DNA of 64,000 bases from Blastomyces gilchristii SLH14081. Taxonomy: Eukaryota; Ascomycota; Eurotiomycetes; Onygenales; Ajellomycetaceae. Positions 11,100-24,500 of this stretch are shown here, piece by piece. The position numbers were made by a program, and so were the translations under genes. Within the stretch, counting starts at the first letter, position 1. Each line of letters starts with the position of its first letter. The notes under the pieces were generated by a model. That model was given only the letters and a program-made list of their open reading frames with translations. It was not told the DNA's origin and made no database searches. The DNA lies in the NCBI RefSeq assembly GCF_000003855.2, contig NW_003101682.1, positions 5,826,579-5,890,578 on the forward strand, in the 5' to 3' direction.

Positions 11100-14000
11100 C
11101 AGATTTCACAGATATTATACATTTGATAATTAATATAATCATGTCTAATAATAATATGAAACTCTCAAATGTGAGCATAGATGCAATGTCACAGTGGCTC
11201 TGAGTAATATTGAAATTACAATAGTAACAGATAGCAGACATGCATGCAACTCAACAACTTCAATACAAAGAGATTCAATGATTAACTCATATGATTTCAA
11301 CATCTACAGAACTGAATACAAAAGCACTGAAAGAATGCTTGAATGCTCTCACATATTTCAATACTTCTAATCTCACTCTCTACTCATTATGAAGAATGAA
11401 AATGCTTACAAAACTGAGTGTAGATGAAGATGTCATTGATTTATTAACTAATCAAGATTAGTATATCAATGAACAATTGAAAGATCGCGTGAAATAGAAG
11501 TTTCATTCATGAATAAAAGCATGTGAATCAGTGTTATGAACATCTGATAATATTATGAAATATCTTGATATTCTGTTCTGAGACACTGTCATGCAATAGA
11601 AAGTATTAGATTGATTATAGAGTGTCTGACAGAGAAACACTTCTCTTATAACATTTATCTCTGACTTCAACACCAAGATTCTAGAAGCAGGTAATCAATC
11701 TTAGAAGAATTGAATGAAGATTAGCATGCTTAAGAAGACATTAACTTTTGAACTCTTACAGATTCTTGTAAGTGCAGATAAAGACCAGACTTATAAAGAC
11801 TTCTGCACACAGCTCTGAACAATGAATGACTATCTTATCAAGCTCAAGAATATACAGAATAGTGATAGAAGATGTTACATCTCAGCAACTTATACATCTA
11901 CACTGAGAAATAACAATGATGCAGATGCTATAAATTGAGTAGACTTGAATATCTATACATAAGCAAGAATCTCTGCTGTCTGAACAGGCTTCTGAGTCTC
12001 TAGAATCACTTCTGAAGAAGTTGCTGATTAATGTCAATGTGAAGTATACATCAACTGTAACTGATCAGAACATATTGCTTTTAACTGCTGATTAATCTAT
12101 GTATCTTCATACTCAAGAGAAAGATCAGTGTCTTCTCATTTAAAGAATGAATCAGCATCTGTCCATGTTAACCACATTATATTAGAGAAAGATTGAGAAG
12201 ATAACTATAAGAATGTCTCAGTGAAACAGAGAAAAGATTAGCTTCTGTTCAAATTTGTAAACAGAAGCTTGAAGAGATTAGATGATAATAATTTGAAGAG
12301 AAGATGATAATGAATATGATTCTTATATCTACTGTGATTGATAATATGTATAATATAAAAGTCATGATAGACAGCAGTCTATGTCACTATACAATGATAA
12401 AATCTTCAGTTGTAAGATATTATAATCTTCAGTGTATCTCTTTATTAAAACCTTGACTTCTCACAGAATTTGATGATTCAAAAGACATTTGTATCTATTA
12501 TATAATAAAGCTGATCATAGATGTGAGAGAACATCAACATGAAGATGTCTATGTATATAAAGTTGATAATCTTGATTACAATCTTATATTAGAACTTGTC
12601 TAGCTATCTGAACAGAGTATCTTGTTAGACACTTAAAACAGAAGCTTGATATTCTGTAATAATGATAGAATTCATGAAGATAACATTCACAAGACTATTG
12701 ATCTGACACAGATCTCTGTCAATACCTATGAAATGATCAGAAAAAGAAGTCACTGAAAGAATCACTGATAGCAGAATCATGTATCAATCTATTTCATCAG
12801 TCTGACTGATATTAAAAAGACTCTAGAAAAATTATTCTGTATTGTAATAACAGATTCTTGTATAAAACTCTCTTAATAATATCATGAATATCTAGATATC
12901 TTCTGACAAGATAATATTATAAATATATCTTTCTTATGAGATTCTGAAGTGAATCACAGTATTAAGTTAGAGAAAAAGAATGATAAGAACTCTGAACTGT
13001 TATAGAGCTCTTTTTATAATATATTCTGAGATGAACTTCTTCTTCTTTAAAAGACACTCAATAATCTGTTGAATAAAGAATTCATATACATTAATAACTC
13101 TTTCACTGCAGTCTCTATTCTCTTTGCAAAGAAACCAGATGAAGATCTCTGATTCTGTGTGAACTACTGAGATCTGAACAGATTGACAAAGAAAGATTGA
13201 TACTTTTTATCTCTCATCAATGAAATCCTAGCATGAATCAGACAAGCTCAATAATTTATAAAACTAGATATTATTATCATGTTTCATAAGATTTGTATCA
13301 CTGAAGAAGATGAATAACTTACAGCATTCTGAACACATTATAATCTCTTTAAATGAATAGTCACACTCTTTGAACTGACTAACACTCTCAGTATATTTCA
13401 GAAGTATATCAACTGAACACTCTGAGATTTTCTTGATAAGTTTGTATTTACTTATCTAGATAATATTCTCATCTTCACTGATAAATTCAGAAAAGAATAT
13501 CAAGAGTATGTGTAAAAGATATTATAACAGCTATGAGAAACAGAACTATTAATAGATATTGATAAGTGTGATTTTAAAGTCAAGAGTATCAAGTATCTGA
13601 GTTTTATTATAGAAGCTGATAAGAGAATTTGAATGAATTCTGAGAAAGTCTCTGCTATTCTTGAATAAGAAGCTCTGTATACTGTGAAAAATATATAAAG
13701 CTTTATCAGATTTACTAACTTTTATCAGTGATTTATATAAAACTTCTCAGATATTATAAGACTACTTATAGATCTTACTAAGAAAGACTCAGTATTTCAA
13801 TGATCAGTGAATACTGAAGCTGTATTTATACAGATAAAGAAGATATTCATTAATATCTCTCTACTGATAACATTTGATTCTGATTATAAGATAGTTATTA
13901 AAGCTGATTTCTCTGACTATATAATAGAAGAAGTAATATTATAATATGATAATAAAGATATTCTATAATTATATATCTTCATATCTAAGAAACTAAGTCT

Positions 14001-15880
14001 CACTGAATGCAATTACAAGATCTATGATAAGAAACTTCTCACAATTATATATTATTTAGAAGAATGAGACTCTGAACTCTGAAGTATCTCTGAATTTAAG
14101 ATAGTTATAGATTATAAGAATCTCAAATACTTCATAACTATCTATAAACTCACTGAATGACAGATATAATAATCTAAGTTCTTAAGCTACTTTCATTTTA
14201 TAATACACTATCATTCTGATAGTCAGAACTCAATAACAGATATTCTTTTATAATAAAAGTAAGATATATTATCTGATATAACAGATACTTACTGAATGAA
14301 CTGAGAGCACTGACTGTTGAACTTAAAGATACTAGTTAATTAAGATGAAACAGTTTATAACACTATATATACTTCTTCAGTTAGAATTGTTATTAATATC
14401 TTCACTTTCTCTATACTGAATAAACTGTGATATACAGCAGCTCAGATGAATGAACTTCTTCAGATTTTTATTAAAATAGTATATCAAGAAGCACTCTGAT
14501 TTCTCTCAGAACTATGTATAAGAACTGATATCTCAGAATATTTAATTAATGATAATAATATTCTATAATTCTGTAAATGATGCTGAGTCTCTCACTTCAA
14601 ACTCTTATATACTTGAATAATGTAAGAGATGCATGATTTATATATAACTGATTATTCAGGCTGTGAATAACTGTATAGAATGATCTTCTGAGAGTTCTAC
14701 TAATCTGAGATATTAAACAGTATCAGATACTTTATCTGAAACTGTAATCACTGTTCTTCTATTATCTTATAAAAGAACTGTAGAAAAGATCTATTAAAAT
14801 CTCTTAATATTTTTAATAGAATCTGATGAGATGTAGTAATTAACTTCACTATCAATCTATCTGAGAGTAAGAGTTATAGAAACATTCTGATCATTGTGAA
14901 TTAACTGAGTAAAGATATAATATTGAAATCTTGTAATAAGATAAATACTGAATAAGTCACTGAAGCTTTTCTACAGAGCTCATTCTATCAGATATATGAA
15001 TTACTGAGATCTATAATATCAGATCAGAGCTGTCAATTCATAACCACTCTCTGAATAAGAATCTGTCAAGTTCTTAAGATTATACACTATCTATTAACTA
15101 TCTATCACTCTGAAACTGATGATGTATTAGAACAGATAATTCAGACTGTGAAGAATTATCTTTATAAGTTCTGTAATTACTTATAAGATAATTAATATAA
15201 TCTTCTTCTACATGCAGAGATTGCTATCAATAATTAAGATATTATTTTAATAGATATAAGTCTGTTCTTTCTTACATATGAATATCACATGAAAGTGTTG
15301 AATCTTCTAGAGATTACACAGTTTATATCAGATCTCTGTAGTTTAATTCAGATTACTGATAATATAGTAACAAAGCTTCAAGATATCTGTGATTAAGCAG
15401 AGATCTTTATAGCAACTGTGAAACAAGATCAAGAGAATTAAATTAATATTCACTGAGATCTTACTGAACAATATAAGAAAGAAGATCTGATATAATTAAA
15501 TCTTAAGAATATATGAATCACATGTTCATCTTATATACTAGATTATCACTATGTCAAGTATAAAGTGATAGAAGTTCTAGATAGTTATAACTATTATCTT
15601 AACACATCATCAGAGATTTATAATGTATTTTATACACACTTACTCTGCTACACTATCACTGATCTGTTCTCTTCTCAACTGACTTCTAACTGACAGTTAT
15701 CAGACATCATAGAAGAAGATAATGAGCTTGAGTGAGAGATTGAGAATATTTTTGATAAGAGACTCTGTGACTGCAGCTGATAATATCTTATGAAATGAGT
15801 TGACTATAATCAACTGACCTGGACTCTGAGTTCCGCATTATCTGAAACAGCAGCCCTTGATCAATGAGAACTGCTTCTGG
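11100..15880 (+). pseudogene. gag-pol polyprotein of gypsy copy 2, inactivated
   Basis: Colinear with the gag-pol remnant of copy 1 and with the same order. Gag with a zinc knuckle near 12,040-12,080. Protease near 12,365 with DSS in place of DSG. RT about 13,075-13,520, with YLDNILIF for YLDD. RNase H 13,790-14,250. Integrase about 14,810-15,400, and chromodomain about 15,735-15,860. Stop codons are denser than in copy 1, and no frame of useful length remains in RT or integrase. Confidence 0.88.
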
Positions 15881-15893
15881 AAGAGGGGGCTAA

Positions 15894-16178
15894 TGTGGCG
15901 GGCTGCGCCCGATCAATCATATAGACTATTTCATTACACTTCACAGATTCCAATCACTTCATTCTTGAACGCGTACACTCTGATCCTCGGCCGCTATGAA
16001 CGCGCGTATATTCTTCCACCCCGAAGCTTCACCGCGTACACCACCACATACATGTATAAATATTCACCTCGATTGCTGATTCTTGCACTTTCTCTTTCTT
16101 TCCTTCTCTAACATTTTTATCTTTGTTACATAAGACCTATCAATATTATACCGATCTATTCGGCGTAGGCCTCTTATA
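15894..16178 (+). repeat. 3' LTR of gypsy copy 2
   Basis: 285 bp. It differs from the 5' LTR at about twenty sites, nearly all C/T or G/A at CpG, CpC or CpA. The terminal CA has become TA (CTCTTATA). Confidence 0.92.
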
Positions 16179-16209
16179 AATATATATATATATATTCAAC
16201 TATCATGTC

Positions 16210-16715
16210 TTGACTGACCGTGTGACTGTGTCTGAGATCAGAACCAGATTTTTTGATAGTCTTATTATCAATTTGACTGATCTCATTACACAGTTTTAAC
16301 ATTAGATAGTAGTTTCATACTGTCTCAGTGAGACTTACTGTCTACTCTTGTCACATTTTTCAAATGAGATCATGATTTTCACTTCTTAATTTAAATTATT
16401 TTTATTGCTTTAAATGACTTTAAATCTCATTTGAGTATTATCAAAAAGTGTTACTTTTTAAAAAATTAAAAATAGTCTAAAAAAAACCTTAAAATGTCTA
16501 AAAATAGTAACTTTATGTCAAGAATGAAATTAAATGAGACTAAATGAAATCACTTTCTCATTTTTTTCACATCATGGTTTCATTTTAAGATCTGATATAT
16601 AGTCACTTTGCATGTTTTCTTAATGACTAGTCTCAGCAGAATTCACATCAAGAAATGTATGAGACTAGATTAAATGAGATCAAATGTGAAATTCATAGTT
16701 TCAGTAATCAGTCTA
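16210..16715 (-). mobile_element. 506-bp hAT MITE, copy 1
   Basis: 506 bp between perfect 8-bp target duplications ATCATGTC (16,202-16,209 and 16,716-16,723). The ends are TIRs of the TAGACTGRCCG type (the left one reads TTGACTGACCG). It has no coding capacity. Its ends match those of the hAT element at 29,716-35,573, and it sits inside hAT copy 1, so it landed after that copy was in place. Confidence 0.93.
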
Positions 16716-16999
16716 ATCATGTCACTATAATGTATAAGTATCAATATTTTTTCAACATTGATATTTATAATATTAACATATTTTTAATAATATTATCTGA
16801 TAATGCAATTTTATAACCCTCTCTTTCATAATATTAATATATTTCAAGAAATATGACAGAGATTAATCAAGATTATTTGTTTACTTTTATACATTGATGA
16901 TATTCAATCTGAGTTAGTACTAAAATTATAACTAAGTTAAGAAAGAAGATTATTTTCTCTTATATTAATTCTTCTTACACACATCAGTGATCAGTTATT

Positions 17000-19480
17000 G
17001 AAAATAAATTATCATCTTTCTTAAATTATTATCATATTTTCTGAATTCACTTCTTTTACTTCTTTTACTTCTATTAAGATTCATAAACTCTTCAAGAAAT
17101 TACTGTGAATCACAAAGTCTATATTATTTACAATTCAACACAGAATGCTCTCTTTCAATTATGATAAATAATCACTTCATTCTTCATATCTGATTCCACG
17201 TCACAAAATTTATGAAAAACTCAACATAAATATCAAGATAAACTATGAAATAATTATCAACTGATTACATTGCAGATTACTGAAGAGTCATCTCTCTACT
17301 ACAATCACTGTAACTTCATTCAGAAACATTTATCATAAACTGATTATAACTCTGAAGAAATTTTCTGATATCTGAAGTCATCAGAATACAGATAATAAAA
17401 GAAAAATAATCAGAAAATTACTACTGAGCTGATAGATTACTCTATCATATAACAATTTTTAATAATACTAACTTTCTAATTTGAAGAAAATGATGTGAAA
17501 ATAATCATATATCAGTACTCTAATTTCATAACTCTCATCTGATAAGTTCTGTGAACAATTACTTTACATGTGTATATCTCTGAATCTTTTACTTTAATCA
17601 ATTGAAAACTATGAATTCTGAACACTTCTGCAAATGCTTAATTCAAATCTTCATATTTTACATCAATTCTGTCTTCAGTTCAATCTTGAGACACACTACA
17701 AAGTCAATATACAATATCTAGAATCAGAGTTGAAGAATCATTGAAGATTGTCTCTCACAGTGAATGCATGAACTAGTATAAACAATCTTGCATTTATAAA
17801 AGTTATATGTTATTACATTGATGAGAACCTATACTTATCAAGAGACATTAATTGAATTTGAATCATTGATCAGTAGTCATACTGAGAATTATATAACAGA
17901 GATATTAATAACTGTGATTAAAAATGACTATTAAGATATTAGTCTCAGTCTTCTTACAATTACAACTGATAATGCTGTGAATAACTATACTATGATAAAG
18001 AGCTTGAAGTAAAAATTGACTTTGTATTTCTGAAATGATAAATAAGGTCATATCTTCTGCATTGCTCATGTGATTCAACTTGTGATACAAACACTGATAA
18101 AGCATCTTAATATTGAGACAAAGAATAATGAGATAACTGATTCTTGAAATAAGAATGAGAAGAAAGTAATTACTCAAGTAACTTTTACATTCACTTTATA
18201 AAAGATAATATTTTTTAATAATACTTTTTAATGACACTACTGTTAATTTTGAATAGATTGACTAATAATTTAAATATCACAGATTCAAAACATTGCTAAT
18301 GTAATTTGTATCTCCTCTAAATAATAATAACAATTTCATGATATTTAATAAATAATAAATCAGTCACATCACTAAATATAATACAGAATGTTAGAACACA
18401 GTAAAGTTCAATATATAAAATGACTGTTCAGACTCTTTGATTATGTCAGACAATTGATCATTGAGTGTAACACTCTGATTAGAAAAAGATTCAGATATTG
18501 AAACTGTCTGATATGAAGTTAACTTTGTTGAAATATGTGATTGATTTACTCTTTCAGTTTTATAAGATAATGAAGACAGTCTTAATCACTTATACATCAA
18601 TGCTGCAGTCAGTCTGATGAGTGTATAACAGTTTATTTACTCATCTTGAGAAGCAGTTGAATCACTCAAAAAGAAATTCAGTCTGAGATAATACTATAGC
18701 ATAGACTATTATTACTGTAAGAAATAAACTGACATATTACTACAGCAAAACTGAACAATCTTTTACAGAGTACTATGCTATAGCAGCTCTACTAGATTTC
18801 TTCTGTTAAGTTAATATCTACACTTCTCAAGATTGAACAGAGGAGAAATGAGACTTATATATTAAATTAGTCTGAGACTACTATAATACTAACTATCAGA
18901 GATTTGAACAAGCAGATGTTAGAGATGTGAAGACAGTGAAATACTATTCTCTAGTAAGTAACAATCTTTGATAATACTTCATATTACATAGAACTATAAT
19001 ACTAACTTTGAAACAGAACTTGCATACATTGATTGCAACTGAAAATCAGGCAAAACTACATACTTATAAAACTGAATTTGACTACTATCTTCAAGATAAT
19101 TCAATGAATTTACGCATCAAATCAATTCTAGAGTTATGAAAAATTGTTAAGAGTATATATTCAACTGTTGCACTGATAATATGTGATATTCTGACAATTT
19201 CATTGACAGAGATGAGAATGAAGTGAAAGTTCAACTCAAGCTGAGATATTTATCACTATCATTAAGAACAATTACAAGAAGAAACAATCAAGAAACTCAT
19301 GATTATAAAACATAGAATTATCAGACAGTTTAATACCTCTGATCACAGTATATCAGAGAAGTGTAGTTTTCATGAGAAAGTGAAGTATAAACTTACACAA
19401 GAATGTATTTAGTTGTTTAAATAAGTGTTATCAATAATTGTTACTAAATTCTAATTATATAAGCAATCACTGAATGAACT
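17000..19480 (+). pseudogene. hAT transposase remnant, copy 1
   Basis: The plus strand shows hAT landmarks in order. TTDNAVNNYTM at about 17,955-17,995 is the conserved DNA-N motif holding a catalytic Asp. A C-x2-H segment (CIAHVIQLVIQTLIKHL) follows at 18,055-18,110. A KLxYYYxK-type region lies about 18,700-18,830. The C-terminal dimerisation region (hAT_C), with a CDILxISLTEM motif, is near 19,170-19,230. The transposase would cut and paste the element using its short terminal repeats and give 8-bp target duplications. Multiple stops make it inactive. It matches the minus-strand transposase of hAT copy 2. Confidence 0.85.
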
Positions 19481-20119
19481 GAATGAGACTGAATTTGATC
19501 TTCAGTCTCAGTCTCATTCTGATTTTGAAAGAATAATCATCTTTTACAGTTTATTCTGAGAAATTACTCTCATTTCACTGTTCTTGAATTAAATCTAGTC
19601 ATTTTTCATGCCATTTGTCTCAGAAATGGTCTATTTTCAGATTTTTTAAGGCTTGGTCCTGATGGGACTCACGTCAAGAAATGTATGAGACCAGATCAAA
19701 TGAGATCAAATGTGAAATTCATGATCCCAGCGGCCAGTCTATAAGTATCTTTGTATATACTAGAACAGAGACATTTCTTCTACTTTATCTAAACTCAATT
19801 GAATTTAGTTATATAGACTCTTTTCTCAATTGAATAGAATTGTATTCTTCTAATTCATTTTTGAGAAGTTGTATTTCTTTCTCACAGTCAAAAATTTCAA
19901 CTGAAATATTATAAAGAATGAATTTATCTTACTTTTCATCACTCTCAGATGAAATTGTTGTGTTTAACAAAGATTCTATTACTGATTTTCAGAGATTCTC
20001 ATTCTGAATGAGAAATTCTGCACTGAATTCAGACATTGTAGTTAGAATAGTGAAATTTTTGAAAAAGATAGCTCAATTGAAGTTATAACTGATTTTTACA
20101 CTTCAATATTAGTCATTAA

Positions 20120-20720
20120 CTGAGAAAAGAACTGCTGATTGATTTCATTTCTAATTCTGAAAATAAGATTTAAGTTTAGCTTGTTTCTCTGTAAGATCTT
20201 CTGATTTGAGACTTTAAAAATAAGTCTTCTATTGCTGGAGATTTGAAAGTTTTTCTCTTTTTGCATTTTTTTCTCTTCTTTTCTATTAACAGAAGTACAA
20301 GTAACATTCTTCTCAGTTTTCTCAGAATTTTAAGCAGATTTTGAGATAGCAGGTTTAGAGACTGCAGATTCTGCTGCTTGAGCATATATTTTCTTCTAAT
20401 TCAAAGAAGAAGAAGAAGAAGTAGAAGATAAAGAGTCAGTGATTATACTAGAAGTTTTCAATGTTTTTTAAACTGTGTTTTAAATTTCAAGTTTGAACTT
20501 GATCATCTCTTGTAGTTGTCTAGCCTGAGTATGAAGAATTAACAGAACTTCTTCATTCTTCTCACTCAGACACTGTTTTTCAAGAATTTTACTTGCTTTT
20601 TTAAGTTTCTATATTTCAAGAACTTGTTATTTCTCTATTTCTTAATTCTTTCTTCTCTTCAGAATTTCAATCTCAGAAATCGCATCTGAGAAAGCATCTT
20701 TTTTCATATTAACTGAGAGT
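20120..20720 (-). pseudogene. coiled-coil, Lys/Ser-rich reading frame of element X, copy 1
   Basis: Colinear with 59,510-60,110 on the plus strand. The best surviving open piece (20,176-20,385) ends with a very basic stretch (KKCKKRKTFKS) followed by AIEDLF and SQIRRSYRET. Upstream, Glu/Lys heptad-like sequence and a poly-Ser tract can be followed between stops. The composition recalls ORF1/gag-like RNA-binding proteins of retroelements. I see no zinc knuckle or enzyme motif, so the role is unknown. Confidence 0.4.
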
Positions 20721-20752
20721 ATTTTTGAACTTATTTTACTCACTCAATGAAA

Positions 20753-20885
20753 CGTTGATCAGACTGTTTCAATTGAGAGATTTATCAGTCTATTTTCAAA
20801 TGAAAAGTTAGTAAGACTGTTTCAATTTGAGAGATTTATTAGTCTATTTTCAATTGAAAAGCTGGTCAGACTGTTTCAAAAGAAG
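20753..20885. repeat. tandem array, about 53-bp unit, element X copy 1
   Basis: About two and a half units with the core TTTCAATTGAGAGATTTAT alternating with AGTCTATTTTCAATTGAAAA. The same array is found inverted at 59,366-59,495. CAATTG palindromes recur through it. Confidence 0.8.
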
Positions 20886-20893
20886 AATGAAAG

Positions 20894-21207
20894 TGTGGCG
20901 GGCTGCGCCCGATCAATTATATAGACTATTTCATTACACTTCACAGATTTCTACCGTTTCAATTCTCGGTCGCTCCACAGATTCCTACCATTCCGATTCT
21001 CGGTCGCCGATCCTCGGCCGAAAACCTACGGAATTCCTATTCTTCCGCCCTGAAGCTCCACCGCGTACACCACTGTGTATGCGTATAAATATTCACTCTG
21101 ATCACTGATTTCCACACTTTCTCTTTCTTTTCTTCTCTAACATTTTTCTCTTTGTTATATAAGACCTATCAATATCATACTGATCTATTCAGTGTAGGCC
21201 TCTTACA
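20894..21207 (+). repeat. 5' LTR of gypsy copy 3
   Basis: 314 bp. It contains a 34-bp tandem duplication (20,942-20,974 and 20,975-21,008; core CACAGATT...CTCGGTCGC) absent from the other two gypsy copies. Confidence 0.92.
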
Positions 21208-21529
21208 CTAGAAAAATATTGATTGTCTTCTTATTAGAAATGATTATTCACACATCATCTTCTTATTAGAAATGATTATTCATTGAGATATTCTGAATGT
21301 GTAACAACATGTAAGAAATAGAGAAACAGTTAAACAGTTAAGTGAACAGTGAGTTCTCAGATAGAAGCTTGCTCATCAGTCACTCTGACTCTGTAATAAT
21401 ATTTTACAAGAGAATATTAGTGAAAGACCTGAGAGTTCTGACATTCAGATGTATGAGATATTTATATAATTACACTTCTTCAAGATTTCATAAATATTAT
21501 ACACTCAATAAATGACATGTCTAATGATA

Positions 21530-24500
21530 ATATGAGAGAACTCTTGAATACAAGTATAGAAGTAATATCACAGTAACTCTAAGCAATGTTGAAATTACAA
21601 CAGCAACAGATAGCTGATATGCATGCAACTTAACAACTTCAATACAAGAAAATTTAACAATTAATTCAACAAGAAACTCATGCAATTTCAGCATCTATAG
21701 AATTAAATACAAAAGCACTGAAAGAATGCTCAGATACTTCTGTATATTTCAATACTTCTGATCTCACTCTCTACTCATCATGAAGAATGAAAATGCTTAT
21801 AGAACTGAGTATGAATCAAGATATCATTGATTCATTAATCAATCAAGGTTAATATATCAATGAATAATTGAAGAATTGCATGAAATAGAAGTTTCATTCA
21901 TGAATGAAAGCATGTGAACTAGTATTGTGAACATCTGACAATATCATTAAATATCTTGATGTTCTGTTCCAAGACACTGCTATGCAACAGAAAGTGTTAG
22001 ATTGATTACAGAGTATTTAACAGAGAAACACTTCTCTTATAACATTTATCCCTGACTTTGATATCAAGATTCTAGAAGCAGGTGATCAATCTTGAAAGAA
22101 TTAAATAAAGATTAGCATGCTCAAGAAGACATTAACTTTCAAACTCTTACAGACTCTTATAAGCATAGATAAAGACCAGACTTATGAAGATTTCTGTACA
22201 CAGCTTCAGACATTGAACAACTGTCTTATCAAGCTTAAGAGTATATAGAACAGTGATAGAAGATATTACATTTACACACCTGCACTGAGAAATACTTCAG
22301 TCACTTATACACCTGTGCTGAGAAATAACAACAATGATGCAGATGCTATAAACTGAGTAGACTTAAATATCTATATATAAGCAAGAGTCTTCATCATTCA
22401 AACAGGCTTCTAAGTCTCTGAGATCACTTCTGAAGAAGTCACTGATCAACATTAATAAGAAGTGTACATTAACTGTAACTGATCAGAGCATATTACTTTC
22501 AACTGTCAATCAGTCTATATATCTCCTTGTTCAAAGAATGAATCAGTGTCTGTCTGCATCAACCATGTTATATTAGAGAAGAATTCAGAAGATAACTACA
22601 AGAATGCTCTGATGAAACAGGAAAAAGATTAACTTCTGTTCAAATTTATAAACAGAAGCTTGAAGAGATCAGATGATAATAATTTAAAGAGAAAATAACA
22701 ATAAATGCAATTCTTGTATCTACTGTGATTGATAACATGTATAATATGAAAGTCATGATAGACAGCGGTCTATATTACTATGCAATGATAAAATCTTCAG
22801 TCATAAGACATTATAATCTTCAGTGTATCCTCTTATCAAAACCCTGACTTCTTGCAGAATTTGATGATTCAAAAGACATTTGTACCTGTTACATGATGAA
22901 GTTAATCATAGATGTGAGAGAACATTAACATGAAGATATCTATACATATGAAGTTGATAATCTTGATTATAATCTTATGTTAGAACTTGTCTGACTATCT
23001 GAATAAGACATCTTATTAAATGCTTGAAACAGAAGCTTGATATTTTCTAACAATGATAGAATTCATGAAGATGATATTCACAAGATCATGAATCTGACAC
23101 AGATCTCTGCTAATACATGTAAAATACTCTGAAAAAGAAGTCATTATCAAAACTGCTGATAAGATTATCAACAGTAGAATCATGTATCAATCTATTCTAT
23201 CAGTCTGACTAATATTAAGAAAGCTCTAGAAAAGTTATTCTGTACTACAATAATAGATTCTCACACAAAACTCTCTTAATAATATCATGAATATCTAGAT
23301 GTCTTCTGATAAGACAACATTATGAATATATCTTCTTTATGAGACTCAGAAGTGAATCACAGTATCAAGATAGAAAAGAAGAATGATAAGAATTTCAAGC
23401 CACTGTAGAATCTTCTTTATAATATGTCTTGAGATGAACTTTTTCTTCTTCAGAAGACACTCAATGATCTGTTAAATAAGAAATTTATATATATTAGTAA
23501 CTCTTTCACTGCAGCTTCTATTCTCTTTACAAAGAAGTCAGATAAAGAACTCTGATTCTGTGTGAACTACTGAGATCTGAACAGATTGACAAAGAAAGAT
23601 TATTATTTCTTATCTCTTATCAATGAAATTCTAGCATGTATCAGATGAGCTCAATGATTTACAAAGTTAGATGTTATCACTGTGTTTCATAAGATTTGTA
23701 TCACTAAAGGAGATAAATAGCTTACAGTATTCTGAATATGTTATAATCTCTTTGAATGAGTAGTCACACTCTTTGAACTGACTAATATTCTCAGTATATT
23801 TCAGAAGTATATCAACTGAGCACTCTGAGATTTTCTTAATAAGTTTGTATCTGCTTATCTAGATGATATTCTCATCTTCACTGATGAATTCAGAAAAGAG
23901 TAGTAAGAGTATATGCAAAGAGTATTACAATGACTATAAAAAGTAGAACTATCAATTGATATTAACAAGTGTGATTTTAAAGTTAAGAGTACTAAATACT
24001 TAGGTTTCATCATAGAAGCTGATAAGAGAATTCAAATGAATTCTGAGAAGATTTCTGTCATTCTCAAATGAAAAGCTTCATGTACTGTGAAAGATGTATA
24101 AAGCTTCATTGCATTCACTAACTTCTATCAGTGATTTATATGAAACTTCTCAGATATTACAAGATTACTTTCAGAACTTACTAAGAAAGACTCAGTATTT
24201 CAATGATCAGTGAATGCTGAAGCTGCATTTACACAGATAAAAAAGATATTCATTAATACCTCTCTACTGATAATATTCAATTCTGATCATAAGACAGTTG
24301 TTGAAGCTGATTTCTCTGACTATATCATAGAAGAAGCTATATTGCAATATGATAATGATCATGTCTTATAATCATGCATCTTCATATCTAAGAAACTGAG
24401 TTCTGCTGAATGCAATTATAAGATCTATAATAAGAAACTTCTCATGATTATATACTGTTTAGAAGAATAAGACTCTGAACTCTGAAGTGTTTCTGAATTT

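Larger units (their letters stand above)
10584..16178 (+). mobile_element. full-length chromodomain Ty3/gypsy element, copy 2
   Basis: LTRs of 285 bp at 10,584-10,868 and 15,894-16,178, flanked by the 5-bp target duplication AATAT (10,579-10,583 and 16,179-16,183). A polypurine tract GGAAGAGGGGGC precedes the 3' LTR. Inserted only 149 bp from the end of copy 1, at the edge of an (AT)n tract of the hAT element; the corresponding uninterrupted tract is at 32,782-32,806. Both LTRs keep CpGs, including ACGCG and GCGCG. The LTR differs from that of copy 1 in its middle (an AACGCGTACAC segment replaces part of it) and lacks the copy 1 duplication. Confidence 0.95.
3890..19741 (+). mobile_element. 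hAT transposon copy 1, left-truncated, split by two gypsy elements and one MITE
   Basis: Segments 3,890-4,723, 10,435-10,583, 16,179-16,209 and 16,716-19,741 together match, in inverted order, the hAT copy at 29,716-35,573. The segments sum to about 4,040 bp, against about 4,050 bp in the matching part of that copy. The right terminus is at 19,741, ending GCGGCCAGTCTA. The left terminal repeat is missing: homology stops near 3,890. The coding strand is plus and the transposase remnant lies in 17,000-19,480. The intruders are two gypsy copies (5-bp target duplications AGAAG and AATAT) and one MITE (8-bp duplication ATCATGTC). Removing them gives contiguous sequence that matches copy 2. Confidence 0.8.
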
